Assembly: GCA_009823505.1 (NCBI GenBank)
Contig: VZQC01005680.1
Span: forward strand, 7,514,071-7,578,070
Direction of reading: 5' to 3'
From: Rhizomys pruinosus
Taxonomy: Eukaryota > Chordata > Mammalia > Rodentia > Spalacidae
DNA: 64,000 bases
Under the pieces are notes generated by a model that was given only the letters and a program-made list of their open reading frames with translations, did no database searches and was not told where the DNA came from. Shown here piece after piece: positions 23,657 to 34,884 of the stretch (position 1 is its first letter; the number at the start of each line of letters is the position of its first letter). Made by a program: the position numbers and the translations under genes.

Positions 23657-24279
23657 TGTAGGGAAATCCAGCTTGAATTGTGGGCTGGATTTCCAACTAG
23701 CACCGCATGGCCAAGGGTCTGGCCCCACCTCAAGGAGGAGCAAGCAGCATGGCCTAGGTGCACGATGCTGGGTAGGGCACCAGGGTGCAGTGGCATGGAG
23801 TTGGGGGGCTTATGATTGTTCCTAGAAACTGACATCATTTGGTTTATGAAAGCAAGCTGTGGCAAGGAATAAATTTGAATTCCATAGTAACATCATCAGG
23901 GAATTTCCGGCCATTATTTTTATTAATTTTTGCATGCATAGAGGCTAAGGTAGGCCTGCATTTTGTTCCGGTGTCCAGTGGGCTGGAAAGAGATTCCTTT
24001 GTGGTTCACCAACCTGGGTAGCTGGTGTTGTGTGAAATTCCTGTCCAGGCTCTGGGCAGGTGGGAAGTCATGGCCAAGAGTGGAACACGTGTCTCTTGGT
24101 CCAGGCTAAGAGCCTAAGTTAGAGTTACCCACTTAGGTTGGGCTATGGGAAGTCGCTGGCTGGTCTCTGCACTGAGGGGCCAGCTCCCCACAGTGTCTGC
24201 AAAGTGGATGCTGTGTCCCCACTCCCCCTTAACAGGGCCTTATGGTCCCTGTTCTGCATAAAAAGAAAAGCTTCCTACA
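23657..24279 (+). mobile_element. ERV 5' LTR
   Basis: TG...CA ends (TGTAGGGAAATC to CTTCCTACA). Matches the 3' LTR throughout, apart from scattered substitutions and an 83-bp block (about 23710-23800) absent from the 3' LTR and bounded by gcatgg repeats. The promoter-like box reads TTTATGAAAG here (TTTATAAAAG in the 3' LTR), so its TATA has decayed; an AATAAA follows at about 23869. Confidence 0.85.
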
Positions 24280-24337
24280 TATGGAGCCACAAACGTGGGG
24301 CAAGGAGACCAGTTTAGTAAGAGAGAATCTCTGCAAG

Positions 24338-24697
24338 ATGGGAAATGACACCTTTAAGGAAGCTATGTTTCAGGAGGAATTGTTTTGTGATATATGACGG
24401 GTATTTGTTGACTGTGTGCTGTGGTTTGCTGTGGCTGTTGTGTTTCAAGTTGTGGCATGGAGAAAGTTTAGCATCTCCAAATCAGTGAAGGCACGGACTA
24501 AGAATAGAGGCAGAGGGAATTCTCGTATTGACTCTGCTGGTGAGCCTGTGGATGGCGCTGATGGGGACTTGGCCTGTGTGCCAGAGACCCTTTCTATGAT
24601 AGGCTTTGGGAAGCCTGCATTCTCTCGTGGGTTTTCATCCACTCAGCAGGACACCATTATGGAGCCCCTAGCTGCTATTTTGGCTTCCCTGAATTGA
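24338..24697 (+). pseudogene. Possible degenerate gag start region
   Basis: A short Met-Gly frame begins at 24338, about 40 bases after the primer site, and stops after 19 codons. A second 93-residue frame follows (24416-24697). Position and the Met-Gly start fit a decayed gag, but no capsid or zinc-knuckle motif is visible. It could be chance. Confidence 0.25.
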
Positions 24698-25254
24698 GGG
24701 CATCTGTTGCTTCCCCAGCCTTCCCAGGTTGTGGGTATTCAGAGAAATTGTGGGAGGAGTCCTTCCTCTCCCATCCACTTGCCTTCTGGAGGTTTTGAAA
24801 TGGGCTCAGAACCTGCCCTGCAGCCTCGGTTTTGGCCCCCAGGAGAAGCCCCGGCTTCCACCTTCTGGCCACAGTACAGGTGGCAAAGGTCACAGAGGCT
24901 GGAAGGACTGGCATACCCATGGAGCAAGCAAGCTCAAGCTTTTTGCTGCAAGCCTTCTACAGAGGCACTCATTTGCACTTTTGCACAGGCCAGCTTGGGT
25001 TGTAAAGGCAACTCCTTACCCAGGAATTTGTCTACCAGCATTGGTTTGCATGGAAGCTTGTGAAAAGCCAGCCACAGTTCAAATGTGTCTTAAAAGTCCT
25101 CCTTAAAAATTTTTCTGTAAATAGTGTTAAATAGTATAAAATAGTGCTTAATTCTGCTGAAGTTTCCTTTTGTCTGCTAAACTTCCCCCAAGATCTCTTC
25201 TAGAGGCCAGTCTTCTATGATGCAAATTGAGCTTGTAAATTCCAGGCTTGTAGA

Positions 25255-25372
25255 ACCTGGCATGGTGGCCCACACCTTTAATCCAAGTGGATGTATGTGA
25301 GTTCAGGGCCAGCCTAGTCTACCAGACCAGCTCTGACTGTGGGCAAGCCCTGCCTTGGAAACACCAAAGGCA
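25255..25372 (+). repeat. Diverged B1-like SINE
   Basis: CTGGCATGGTGGCCCACACC, CTTTAATCC and GTGAGTTCAGGGCCAGCCTA match the B1 core in order, with deletions. Older than the other B1s in the window. Confidence 0.6.
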
Positions 25373-25842
25373 AAATATGAAGCTTTTCAGTTTGTAGCTG
25401 TTTGTAAATACTCTGGTTAATCTAGTCCAATGTTTGTTGCGTGCCCCTCTCCTACTCCGGAAATAACACTGGAAACAGCAGATGTTTGGGGAAAAGGCTG
25501 GCTTTACTATTCTCTGTGTGACTGGAAAAGCCGCTCTCAGGTACTCTTGCCCCGGAGTATCTTTCATTGTGTTCTGAAGATGCAGCTTTGATTCCAATAC
25601 TCAGGAGACAGCAGGTGGACCTCTGTGAAGACTCAGACCCAACCTTATTTGTGGAAATGACCTTTTCTCATTGAGCATAAGACAATAATGTCACTTTCTT
25701 CACACAGATTGATCTCACGACCTTTTTTCCTTTGTACATATGTTTGTGTATGCTTGTATGTATGTGTGCGCATGCACATGTGTGTATGGATGTATGAGTA
25801 TTTTGTTTTAACCCCTATAACTTTCTAAACTCCTGTGTTTTA

Positions 25843-26089
25843 TTTTTTTTCTAATTTTTATTTATTTTTGTATGTGTATGAATGTACTGTCTTCATGCAG
25901 GTTTGTGCACCCATGTCGTGCAATGCCGCGGAGGTCAGAAGAAGGTCTCGGATTCCCCTGGAACTGGAGTTCTCCTGGAATTGAAGTTTATGGACAGTTC
26001 TCAGCCACCATGTGGTTGCTGGTGATTGAACCCGGGTCCTCTGCAAGAGCAGCCAGTGCTCTTAACCGCTAAGCCATCTCTCCAGCCCC
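25843..26089 (-). repeat. B2-type SINE, antisense, in ERV interior
   Basis: Antisense B2 ending CCATCTCTCCAGCCCC. The perfect 15-bp duplication aactcctgtgtttta lies at 25828-25842 and 26090-26104. Confidence 0.95.
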
Positions 26090-26236
26090 AACTCCTGTGT
26101 TTTAAAAAAGTCAACTGTAAATCACTTTATAGATTCAACCTATACAAAACTTGGTTTGCACTTTTGGTGTTAACAATCTTTAATTGGGTTTATGTAAATG
26201 TTGATATGCATTTGTACAAGTCTAAAAAGCCTATGA

Positions 26237-26462
26237 GGGGGCTAGAGAGATAGCCTAGTGGTTAAGAGCACCAACTGCTCTTGCAGAGGACCCGGATTTG
26301 ATCCCCAGCACCCACATGGCAGCTAAGAACCATCTGTAACTCCAATTCCAGGAGAATTCCAGTTCCAGGGGAATCCAACACCCTCTTTTGACCTCTGTGG
26401 TATTGCACGACATGGGTGCACAAACCTATATGCAGACAGTACATTCATACACATAAAAAAAA
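26237..26462 (+). repeat. B2-type SINE, in ERV interior
   Basis: Head GGGGCTAGAGAGATAGCCTA, B box GATTTGATCCCC and an A tail. Flanked by aaaaagcctatgag and aaaaagcctctgag. Confidence 0.93.
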
Positions 26463-27139
26463 AAAGCCTCTGAGCTGGAACTGGCCCCTCCAACTCGGAT
26501 GCAGCTCTATTAATATAGTTAAACTTCTATGGTCATTTGTGTAATTTACTTGTCTTGGTTAAAAAATTGCTAATTGTACAAGTGCTGTTGCAGTTAACTA
26601 CTTTATGGGTGTATGGTACCACTACCAACTACAGTCCTGCAATGCCTGAGACAAAAACTAACATTGGTTTTAAGAAATAATCTTGTTTTAATTTAGATAT
26701 AATTTAAAGTACGGTTAAATGTGTATTGTAAAACATTTAACAACTAGGTAAAACATCTTTAAAATAGGGTTTTGTGCCAGGCCTGGAAAAACCACCTCCA
26801 AGGACTGAAAAGAAAATGATTGTTATAAACCCACTTTATAAGATTTATAGTGATATGTAGGAAATAAGTATTATACATTTATATATAGGTATTTCAGTAG
26901 AGATTTACACAGAAATACAAATAAATATAAGTTATTGGACGTGATTTCTCTGAAGTCACAGTCTAGTGGAAGAATTTTAAGGAACATTTAATTGATATGT
27001 GGTTAATGAGTATCCAAATTTGCCGAATCTTTGTCTACATATTATATGGCATTTTAGGACTTAGTAAAAGTAAAAATGTCTATATAAACAACATTAGTTA
27101 GAAGGATTTTAATAAAAATGGTAATATAGTTAAGCTAAT

Positions 27140-30100
27140 TGGAAATATAAATTGTCCACATTTGTTTTACTTATAATTTATATAATGACAACTTTGGGGT
27201 TAATGCATACAAATGTGTTTCTATAATTTTTGTGTTGTACAGTATCATCTTGTAACATTTTCTTTTACCTGTAGGATGATTTAACTAAGGGAATTAAATT
27301 TGATTCCCAAATTAACAACATAGAGTCAATGATAAACAGCTTGGGTAAATTTAATGAAAATTTACACCTTGATTCCTGCCTATAGGTATGTGTAATACAA
27401 CTGCCTTTTTGAGATTCATGGGTCAAAAAATAGAAACCTAAAATAAAAGAGGAGGATACAGTGATATATTAAAACTTTTTAAATAAGTAGCATACAGTCA
27501 ATGAGAACCAGTTTGGGTAAATGTAATGAAAGCTTATGCCTTGGCTCCTGCTTATGGGTATGTGTAATACAACTTAGGCATCTATAGGTCAAAACAAAAA
27601 CCTAAAAAAAAAAAAAAAAAAAAAAAAAGAGGGAGGGGGGAGGTGGGGTACTATCCTTTCTGGGATACAAATGGAAAACTCTGTGTTTCAATCCTATTGA
27701 TAAATTTTCAATTTTTCTGATCTTGAAAATAACAATGGGAGGAGAATTTTATGTTCCCACAGGTAAAAGTCACCAATCTAAATGCCTGAAAACATACAAC
27801 TTATGGCTGTGCAGGATGAACTGGGGAATGTCAGCAGAGAGGTTGACCCATCTGAACACTAAGGAATGAGGAACATCAGACTGCCTGAGACACGGTCACT
27901 GAGCATCTCTCTGAATAATATTGGGGTTGACTGTTAATAATGGACCCTAATGCTGAGAAACCTTCCTACCCCCCCCCCCCTTTTTTTTCTTTTTTTTTTT
28001 TGAAAAAAGGAAAACAGGATGGTAATGAAACCACTCCCAAACTGTAAACTAGAGCCAATTGTTACGGTGGTAATTTCCTATAAAACAGGCACAACGTATT
28101 AACTGATTGATAGGCATAGGAACTGTGAAAGGATATTTCTCTATCTAGAGCCAAATTCAATAGTAAAGTGTTTATAAGTTGTGTAATTAAGCAAAATATA
28201 TTACTACAGGAAAGCTCTGACATCAGCAATGAATTATTCTGCCTAGGAGATGTTGGCTAGGGGATTCAAACCCCCCCCCCCAAATTATAAAGGCCTTTTG
28301 CCTATAAATGGGATATATGCAAGGAGAAAGGCAGTAAGTCCCTGTTGTCGAAGACCTGGTGTGAGCATGAAAAATGTTATGAGACGTCACCTGCTAGCGT
28401 ACAACTGGCCTCTGAAATGCTAGAGAGCGTTACCAAAGGCCACTACAGCAATACAGCAAAATATTGGTCTCCCTGAGACAAACAAGACTCCTCCGAAAAT
28501 ATCAGCTACACCTCAACAGCCTGGAGATACAGTGCAACAGTGGCAGCCAAGTGTCTATATTATATCCCAAAACTATTTGGCTATTAGCTCTCTCCTTGGA
28601 GGAATAACTCACAGCGGATGCCACAAGCTTATGTCCTCTAGTGGTTAGGCGATGTTATAAGCCACAATAAGAACTTGTCACCCTTTATAGAGAAACCACA
28701 GTTTGCGGATTAGCATACCATCCAAGCATCTGTGTCTATGCTCACAGCTTAGCTTGACACAATAAGTGGTACTGCTTAAATGCCTGTACATCCAATAGCT
28801 TGAGCTTTGTTAGTATGACTGAAAAGGGTATCACTGTGAAAGCTGTCAATCCGTGAAGGGAAACAAACTGAACAGACCGGAGTCCAAAATGACAACTCCA
28901 AAGAAATTAGACTGTTTTCTTCTCACCCACTTGTGCCCCTTTCCCAAAGCCTAGGGAACAAACTGCGGAAGAGGAGGCGTGGTAGATTGTAAGGGCTGTG
29001 GAGAGATAGGGGTGAATCATGAGACTATAGGAATATAGTCTGGACACCTGATTGATCAACATGCCTGTGCATATAAGCTTCTCCAACTGGACTATGGGAA
29101 CCTTGGGTTGTTCAAAATTTGGACATAGATACTTGCAAAATGCACCAATTACTTAATTGTATGACATACTGAGTAACATCATTGTTATCTGCAAACAACT
29201 GTGTCATTGTATTGTAGAATCCCTTAAAAATAAAAAAAAAATTAAAAATTAAAAAAAAAAACTTTTGTCAAATTTTTCAATTTCAATCTTAAAACTAACT
29301 ATGGGAAAAGATTTGCATGTTCCCACAGGTCAAAACATCACCAACTTAATGGCTGAGAAAGAAAAGATACAGCTTTGCATTGTGCAGAATGTACCAAGAA
29401 ATACCAGCAGAGAAGCTGGCCCATCTGAACATTAAGGAAAGAAAGCCTCAGACTCCCTGAGCTGCAGGCATCAAACATCTCTGTGGATCCTATTTGTAAA
29501 AACTATTTATAATGTGTCCTAATGAAGTTACCTTCCAAGTGCCACAAAGTTTTAATATGAGAGACTTTCTTATCTCCTTTTCATAGAACAAAGAAAAACA
29601 TAATGGTAATTAAGTCATCCCCCAACTGTAAATCAGAGCTAACTGTTACAGTGGCAATTTCTTATAAAACAGGTATAACTGCTTTCTTTAATTGACTGAT
29701 AGACATAAGAACTGTGAAAAGATATTCTCCATTCAAGGACAAATAGTAAAGTCTTTATAAGCTGTGTAATTAAGCAAAATATATTAATACAGGAGAGCTC
29801 TGACATCAGTGGTGGATTATTCTGCCAAGGAGATGTTGGCTAGGTGATCCAAGCCCCAAAAGTTAAAGGCTTTTTGCCTATAACCTGGGATACCTGCAAG
29901 AAGAGAGGTGGTAAGGCCCTGTTGTCAAAGACCTGGTGTAAGCATGGAAAAATGCTTTGAGATGTCAGAGAGCATTACCAAATGCCACTAAATCAATGAA
30001 GCAAATATTGGTCTCCTTGAGTCAAGCAAGACTCCTCCATCAGAGCTACACCTCGTCTGCCTGGAAATACTGTGCAGCAGTGGCAGCCATATGTCTGTAT

Positions 30101-30833
30101 ATTCCAAATCTAATTGGCTATTAGCTCTCTCCTTGGAGGAATAATTCCCTCAGCTGATGCCACAAGCTTATGTCCTCTAGCGGTTAGGAAATGTTATAAG
30201 CCACAGTAAGACCTTGTCATCTTTTACAGAAAAACTTTAGTTCATGGATTAGCATACTATCGAAGCATCTGTGTCTATGCCCACTATGTAACTTACCATA
30301 ATAATTAGTACTGTTTAAATGGCTGTATTTCTAATTGCTTGTGCTTCATTAGTAGCATTTAATGGTTATTCCTGGATAAACTGCAAACCCATGAAAGGAA
30401 ACAGCCTGAACTGGTCAGAATCCAAAATAACATCTGCAGAGAAAGACTGTTTTGCTTCTCACCCACTTGTGCCCCTTTTCTAAAGCCTAGGGAACAATCT
30501 GCAGAAGAGGGGACATGGTAGATTGTAAGCACTGCAAAGATTGGGGTGAATTGTGAGACTACAGCAATATAGACTGGACTCTTATTTGATCAACATGCTT
30601 GTACATGCAAGCCCCTCCAGCTGGACAATGGGGATCTTGGACTGTATAAGTTTGGGGCATAGCTGCTTGCAAAGTGGTTTTGGTATAAAAGAAAAAAATC
30701 TTAGGTCTGCCCTGCTTCCACCCGGCACTCAAGATATGTTTAAGCAATCATGTATTTAGAAACAGATTCCCTTATAGATGCCAACCTCTCTCATGGGCTT
30801 GTTTGCCTCTCAAAAATTAAAAACAGTGGGAGA
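27140..30833 (+). repeat. A-rich repeat family inside the ERV: two successive copies (C and D)
   Basis: Copy C (about 27140-29255) runs from the family left end to an A-rich AAAATTAAAAATT tail. Copy D (about 29256-30833) restarts at TTTTGTCAAATTTTTCAATT, homologous to about 27690, and continues to the purine tract of the 3' LTR. The blocks TAGGAACTGTGAAA, GAGATGTTGGCTAGG, CTCTCTCCTTGGAGG and GCCTAGGGAACAA occur in the same order in both. C and D differ substantially, so the duplication is old. No protein is readable. Confidence 0.72.
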
Positions 30834-31372
30834 TGTAGAGAAATCTAGCTTGAATTGAAAGCTGGATTTCCAACTAGCACTGCATGGCCAAGTTGGGGGG
30901 CTTATCATTGGTCCCGGGAACTGCATCATTTGGTTTATAAAAGCAAGCTATGGCAAGGAGTAAATTTGAATTCCATAGTAACATCATCACAGAATTTCCC
31001 GGCCATTGTTTTTATTAATTATTGCACACATAGAGGTTAAAGTAGGCCTGCATTTCATTCAGGTGGCCAGTGGGTTGGAAAGAGATTCCTTTGTCGATCA
31101 CCAACCTGGGTAGCTGGTGTTGTGAGTGAAATTCCTGTCCAGGCTCTGGGCAGGTGGGAAGTCATGGCCAAGAGTGGAACACGTATCTCATGGGTCCAGG
31201 TTAAGAACCTAACTTGGAGTTACCACTTAGGTTGGGCTGCAGGAAGTAGCCAGCTGGTCTCTGTGCTGAGGGACCAGCCCCCCACAGTGTCTGCAAAGCA
31301 GGCACTGTGTCCCCATCCCCCTAAGCAGGGCCTTGTGGTCCCTGTTTGGCATAAAAAGAAAAGCTTCCTACA
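30834..31372 (+). mobile_element. ERV 3' LTR
   Basis: TG...CA ends (TGTAGAGAAATC to CTTCCTACA). Retains TTTATAAAAGCAAGC as a TATA-like box. The polyadenylation-type motif in the 5' LTR (GAATAAATT) is GAGTAAATT here. Lacks the 83-bp block of the 5' LTR. Confidence 0.85.
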
Positions 31373-31375
31373 AAA

Positions 31376-31432
31376 GCAGGCTTCTCAGGCACCAGTAGGC
31401 TTCTTAGGCAGCAGCAGGCTTCTCAGTCACCA
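31376..31432 (+). repeat. Three-copy 19-bp tandem repeat
   Basis: Units gcaggcttctcaggcacca, gtaggcttcttaggcagca and gcaggcttctcagtcacca are consecutive, between the ERV target duplication and the RPL10A pseudogene. No coding meaning is apparent. Confidence 0.8.
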
Positions 31433-31435
31433 GCA

Positions 31436-31965
31436 GCTTACTCCTGGCCCCACAGTTCTAAGTATGTCCTGGGGGCACAGAACCATCAAGGAGTAAGGCA
31501 TGGGCCTCCCAACATGGACCCTGAAGAAACTCATCACAAACAAGAAGCTGGTCATGAGGCTGGCCAAGAGGTATAATGCCTTTTTTGTCAGTGAGTCTCT
31601 GATCAATAAGATGGCATACAAACAGTGGCCAAAGTCGATGCAGCCATCAGCGGTCACTTTCCAGGTTAAGAAGGTGCTGGGTCTAGCTGTTGCTATTATA
31701 GGTCATGTGAGGATGAAAGATATTTTATTTTTTAATTTAATGTGTATTTCTTGCATGTATGTAAGTGCACCTGTATTGTGTTGGATCCCCTGGAACTGGA
31801 GTTACAGACAAGACAGTTGTTTTCAGGCATGGTGGTGGTGGGAATCTCTCCAGCCCCTAGAATGACAGATGATGAGCTTCTCTACAGCATCCATCTAGCT
31901 AACTTGCTATCATTCCTCAAGAAATGCTGGCAGAATATATAACATATCCTAATAAAACCAAATGC
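31436..31965 (+). pseudogene. RPL10A processed pseudogene, 5'-truncated, interrupted by B2
   Basis: RPL10A is a large-subunit ribosomal protein. This copy matches its C-terminal part: [20 protein letters not shown] (parent [20 protein letters not shown]), then [12 protein letters not shown]. After a SINE insertion it resumes with TDDELLYSIHLA and KKCWQNI before a stop. No introns, a 5' truncation and frame changes show a dead retrocopy. The last residues of the parent are missing, and an AATAAAA follows near 31951. Identified from recognition of the family. Confidence 0.85.
31715..31857 (-). repeat. Diverged, shortened B2 SINE inside the RPL10A pseudogene
   Basis: Antisense B2 fragment: an AT-rich end, GGATCCCCTGGAACTGGAGT and TCTCTCCAGCCCC. 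Flanks aggatgaaaga and agaatgacaga look like a decayed duplication. Its insertion splits the pseudogene. Confidence 0.72.
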
Positions 31966-34884
31966 TGACCCCCCCCAAAAGCCAGACAAAAACAGAAACT
32001 AATAAGCTCAGAGATTAAATTTTCTAGCTCAAAATGTATATAAGTAAAGCCTTGAAGTGTGTTTTGAAAGAAAAACTTCTCTCAAGGAGCCTCAGGTATA
32101 AAAAGCCAAGCTCCAAACTCAAGCCCCACATCAAATGATTGCCTCACTTACCACACAAGTTTGAGTCTCAGCAATGAAGGGTCTGGGCAGCTATAATGGG
32201 GCCACTGACTGGAAATCAGTCAATCTTGTAACTAGGGATGGGGATAGATGGAAGGACCTGGATGAGCTACCGGCATTTGACTCTAATTCTGATGTGTTTA
32301 TCTTGCCTGACGAAATATTCTCCTTACCCTGAGTGACTGATACAGACAGTACTGGCCTCTCCAGCCTTGCCTGAAGGAATTAATCCTGCATTGCATTTGA
32401 AATCAGCAAGGACTCTGCTGGAAGGGGATGAAAGACACTGCTGATGCCCCTTAGTGCCTATCCGTCTGTGCCTCTAGACCTATAAATACACTCAAGTCTC
32501 AGTAGGATGTGAGCCTCAACTAGACAGGAAGTAACACTAAAGAGCTTCTAGAGTTTTCTAATTCATACAAAATAAATCTGGGAGTGTGTGTGGGAATGAA
32601 TTTTGAGAGTGTAGAACATAAATAGACCTTGATCAGGCAAAGTTTATCCATACAGGTCCACTGAGCAGACAGTCTAGGTTTAATGTTGCAGCAAGCATAG
32701 TTTAAAGGTTGTTAAGAGTGTCTCATTGACTAGACAAGATACTGGGCTAAAAGATAGCCTACTGTGAGTGAGCTAGATACACCCATACCCATTATCACAA
32801 TGCTGATGAGAGTCTTCAAAGGCTAAGGGAAATCTGGATGCTGTAGTGGATTCATATAGGCCTTCGCCTAATCTTCCACAAACACCCAGAAGACATATCC
32901 TTCATTAACAGAGAGAGGGATTTGTGAAAGTGGCAGCAGGATTCTTGAAGATCCCTGTCCTGGTTCTTCTCTGTAGACCAGATTTTGCACTAAGATCCAC
33001 AGCTTCTCAATTGGATAACTTAAATGTATGGGTTCTATTGGGTTGTGGAATAGTAAGGGTCAATTGGCAGCACTGAATATACAGTAATGGACAACATAGC
33101 CCAGCCAGTGTTCATAATGTCCGCCTCATGTATACCTTTGTTGCTTGGCAGTTAAAGTAAGGACACTAGTTAAAAAAGAGAACTGTAAAAAAAAAAATCA
33201 AACATAAAACAAGCAAGCACAGAAAAGAATGAGCTCAAGAAGCAAAATCAGCAAGAAGCTAAGTTCTTGCTCAATCTGCACAATCAGAATAATTCTAGAG
33301 GGGAAAAACAACAGAAAGCCACCTAGAGTCATGACAACAAAGATTCATATTCCCTCAACCCATTTCCAGACTTGAATCAGTTTATATGCACAGAACCCCT
33401 TAAGTGAAATGGAAGCCAGGACCCCTTGAAGGCAGCTTTGTTACAGTATTGAAAACTTTAACTTTCTCTCATCCTTTCCCAAAGATACCCCTTTCACTAA
33501 GGTAACTTTATCCTGCAGAAAGGGAATAATCAGACTGTTCAGGGTCTACTAGAGACTGGATCTAAATTGTCATTGATTCCAGGAGTCCCCCAAACAACAA
33601 AATGCTCAGGTAAACTAGAGGCTGCTGGAAGTCAGGTGATCAATGGAGTTTTCTCAACTATCCAACTCACAGTGAGTCCTTAAGATTGTCCTCTGGTAAT
33701 TTCCCCATTCCCAGGATGCATAAGTGGAATATGTATACTTAGAAGTGGTCATAATATGCACATTGGTTCCCTGACCTATAGAGTCCAGGCTTTAATATTT
33801 AGAAAAGCAAAATCAAGGCCACTGGAGTTTCAAGAATCAAATGATATTGCATTTGAAAATCAAGAATCAAATGATATTGCATCCTTAGAGGGATTATAGA
33901 AATTAGTGCCAACACTGAAAGATACAGGCATGATGGTTCTCATATCTTCTAATTCTCCTGTTTTACTTGTGCTGAAGATGTGTGGGTCTGACAAATAAGA
34001 GTGTATTATCATAAGCTTAAGTAAACAGTGGTTCCAGCTGCAGCTGCTGAACCAGATGTGTTCCTTGCTTGAGCAGACTATAACATCTCCTGGTACCTGG
34101 TATATAGTTATTGATCTTGCAAATGATTTTTCTCCATATCTATCCATAAAGACCACCATAAGTAATTTGCTTTTTCAGCTGGCAATTCAGAGGCCATACA
34201 TACTGTTCTACCTCAGGGAATATTAATTCTCCGGCCCTGGGTCACAACTTTTTGGGTATTTTGATCACTTGTCCTTTCTACAAAATATCACAATGGTCAA
34301 TTGTATTGATGATACTATGATGAATGAATTAAAGAAATAGAAAATGGTAACCACTCTGGATTTGTTTATAAAGTATATTTTTATCAGAGGATGGGAAATA
34401 TGTCTAATCATAATTCAAAATCTTCTATTTCAGTAAGATTTCTACAAGTGCAATGGAGGAGGACATGCAGGGACACTCCTTCTGAGATGAAGGACAAGTC
34501 TGTGCCAGCTGCAGGTAGTTGCCATGTGGAGTCTTTGGCAGGGATCCATCATTGAACCACAGTAGAGGCCCTTGGGATTTTGGAACAAGACTCTACCATC
34601 TTCTACAACAAACCACAATTATCTCTTTGAGAGATGTTATTTTGGCTGATATATTGGACCACTGAATATTTAACAATGGGGCACCCATACAACATGAGCC
34701 ACCCATTATCAGTTGGGTGTTATTTGAACTACAAAGGCATGAACTTCTATGTGAATAGTAGCAATCTATCATGAAATGGAAGTGACACGTATGTGATTGA
34801 GCTGGAGCGGTTCTAAAGTCATGAGTGAATTTCACAAAGAAGTTACACAAATGGCTATGGTTCCTAGTACTGTTACAATACCTC
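31966..34884 (+). mobile_element. ERVL relic: probable gag, then protease and reverse transcriptase remains
   Basis: A diverged ERVL interior on the + strand. At about 33549 a protease active-site-like stretch reads LLETGSKLSLIPG, with Glu where the catalytic Asp is expected. The reverse transcriptase is readable in pieces at about 34020-34330, with WYIVIDLAN, TVLPQG and a final CIDD where YIDD is expected. The connection region follows to 34884 (NHNYLF, then SEFHKEVTQMAMV). Stops and frameshifts are frequent. The segment before about 33400 is assigned to gag only by position. A MaLR interrupts pol at 34885. Confidence 0.75.

Larger units (their letters stand above)
23651..31378 (+). mobile_element. 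ERV provirus with two LTRs, non-coding, probably class II
   Basis: Paired LTRs at 23657-24279 and 30834-31372 are flanked by gaagca (23651-23656) and aaagca (31373-31378), a 6-bp duplication with one mismatch, the length typical of class II ERVs. Directly after the 5' LTR, TGGAGCCACAAACGTGGGGC (24282-24301) resembles a lysine-1,2 tRNA primer site. A purine tract, AAAAACAGTGGGAGA, sits against the 3' LTR. The 6.5-kb interior has no recognisable gag, pol or env and carries B1- and B2-type insertions. Its 3' third exists in two successive copies. It would have depended on other elements for its enzymes. Class II placement rests on duplication length and primer site only. Confidence 0.8.

Noticed and set aside
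24707..25106. Two overlapping frames (118 and 125 residues) as ERV gag or env
   Set aside because: No retroviral motif seen. Overlapping frames of similar length in a GC-richer patch look like chance.
25858..26444. tRNA genes suggested by A- and B-box motifs
   Set aside because: The boxes belong to tRNA-derived heads of B2 SINEs followed by unrelated SINE bodies and A-tails. No cloverleaf gene stands alone.
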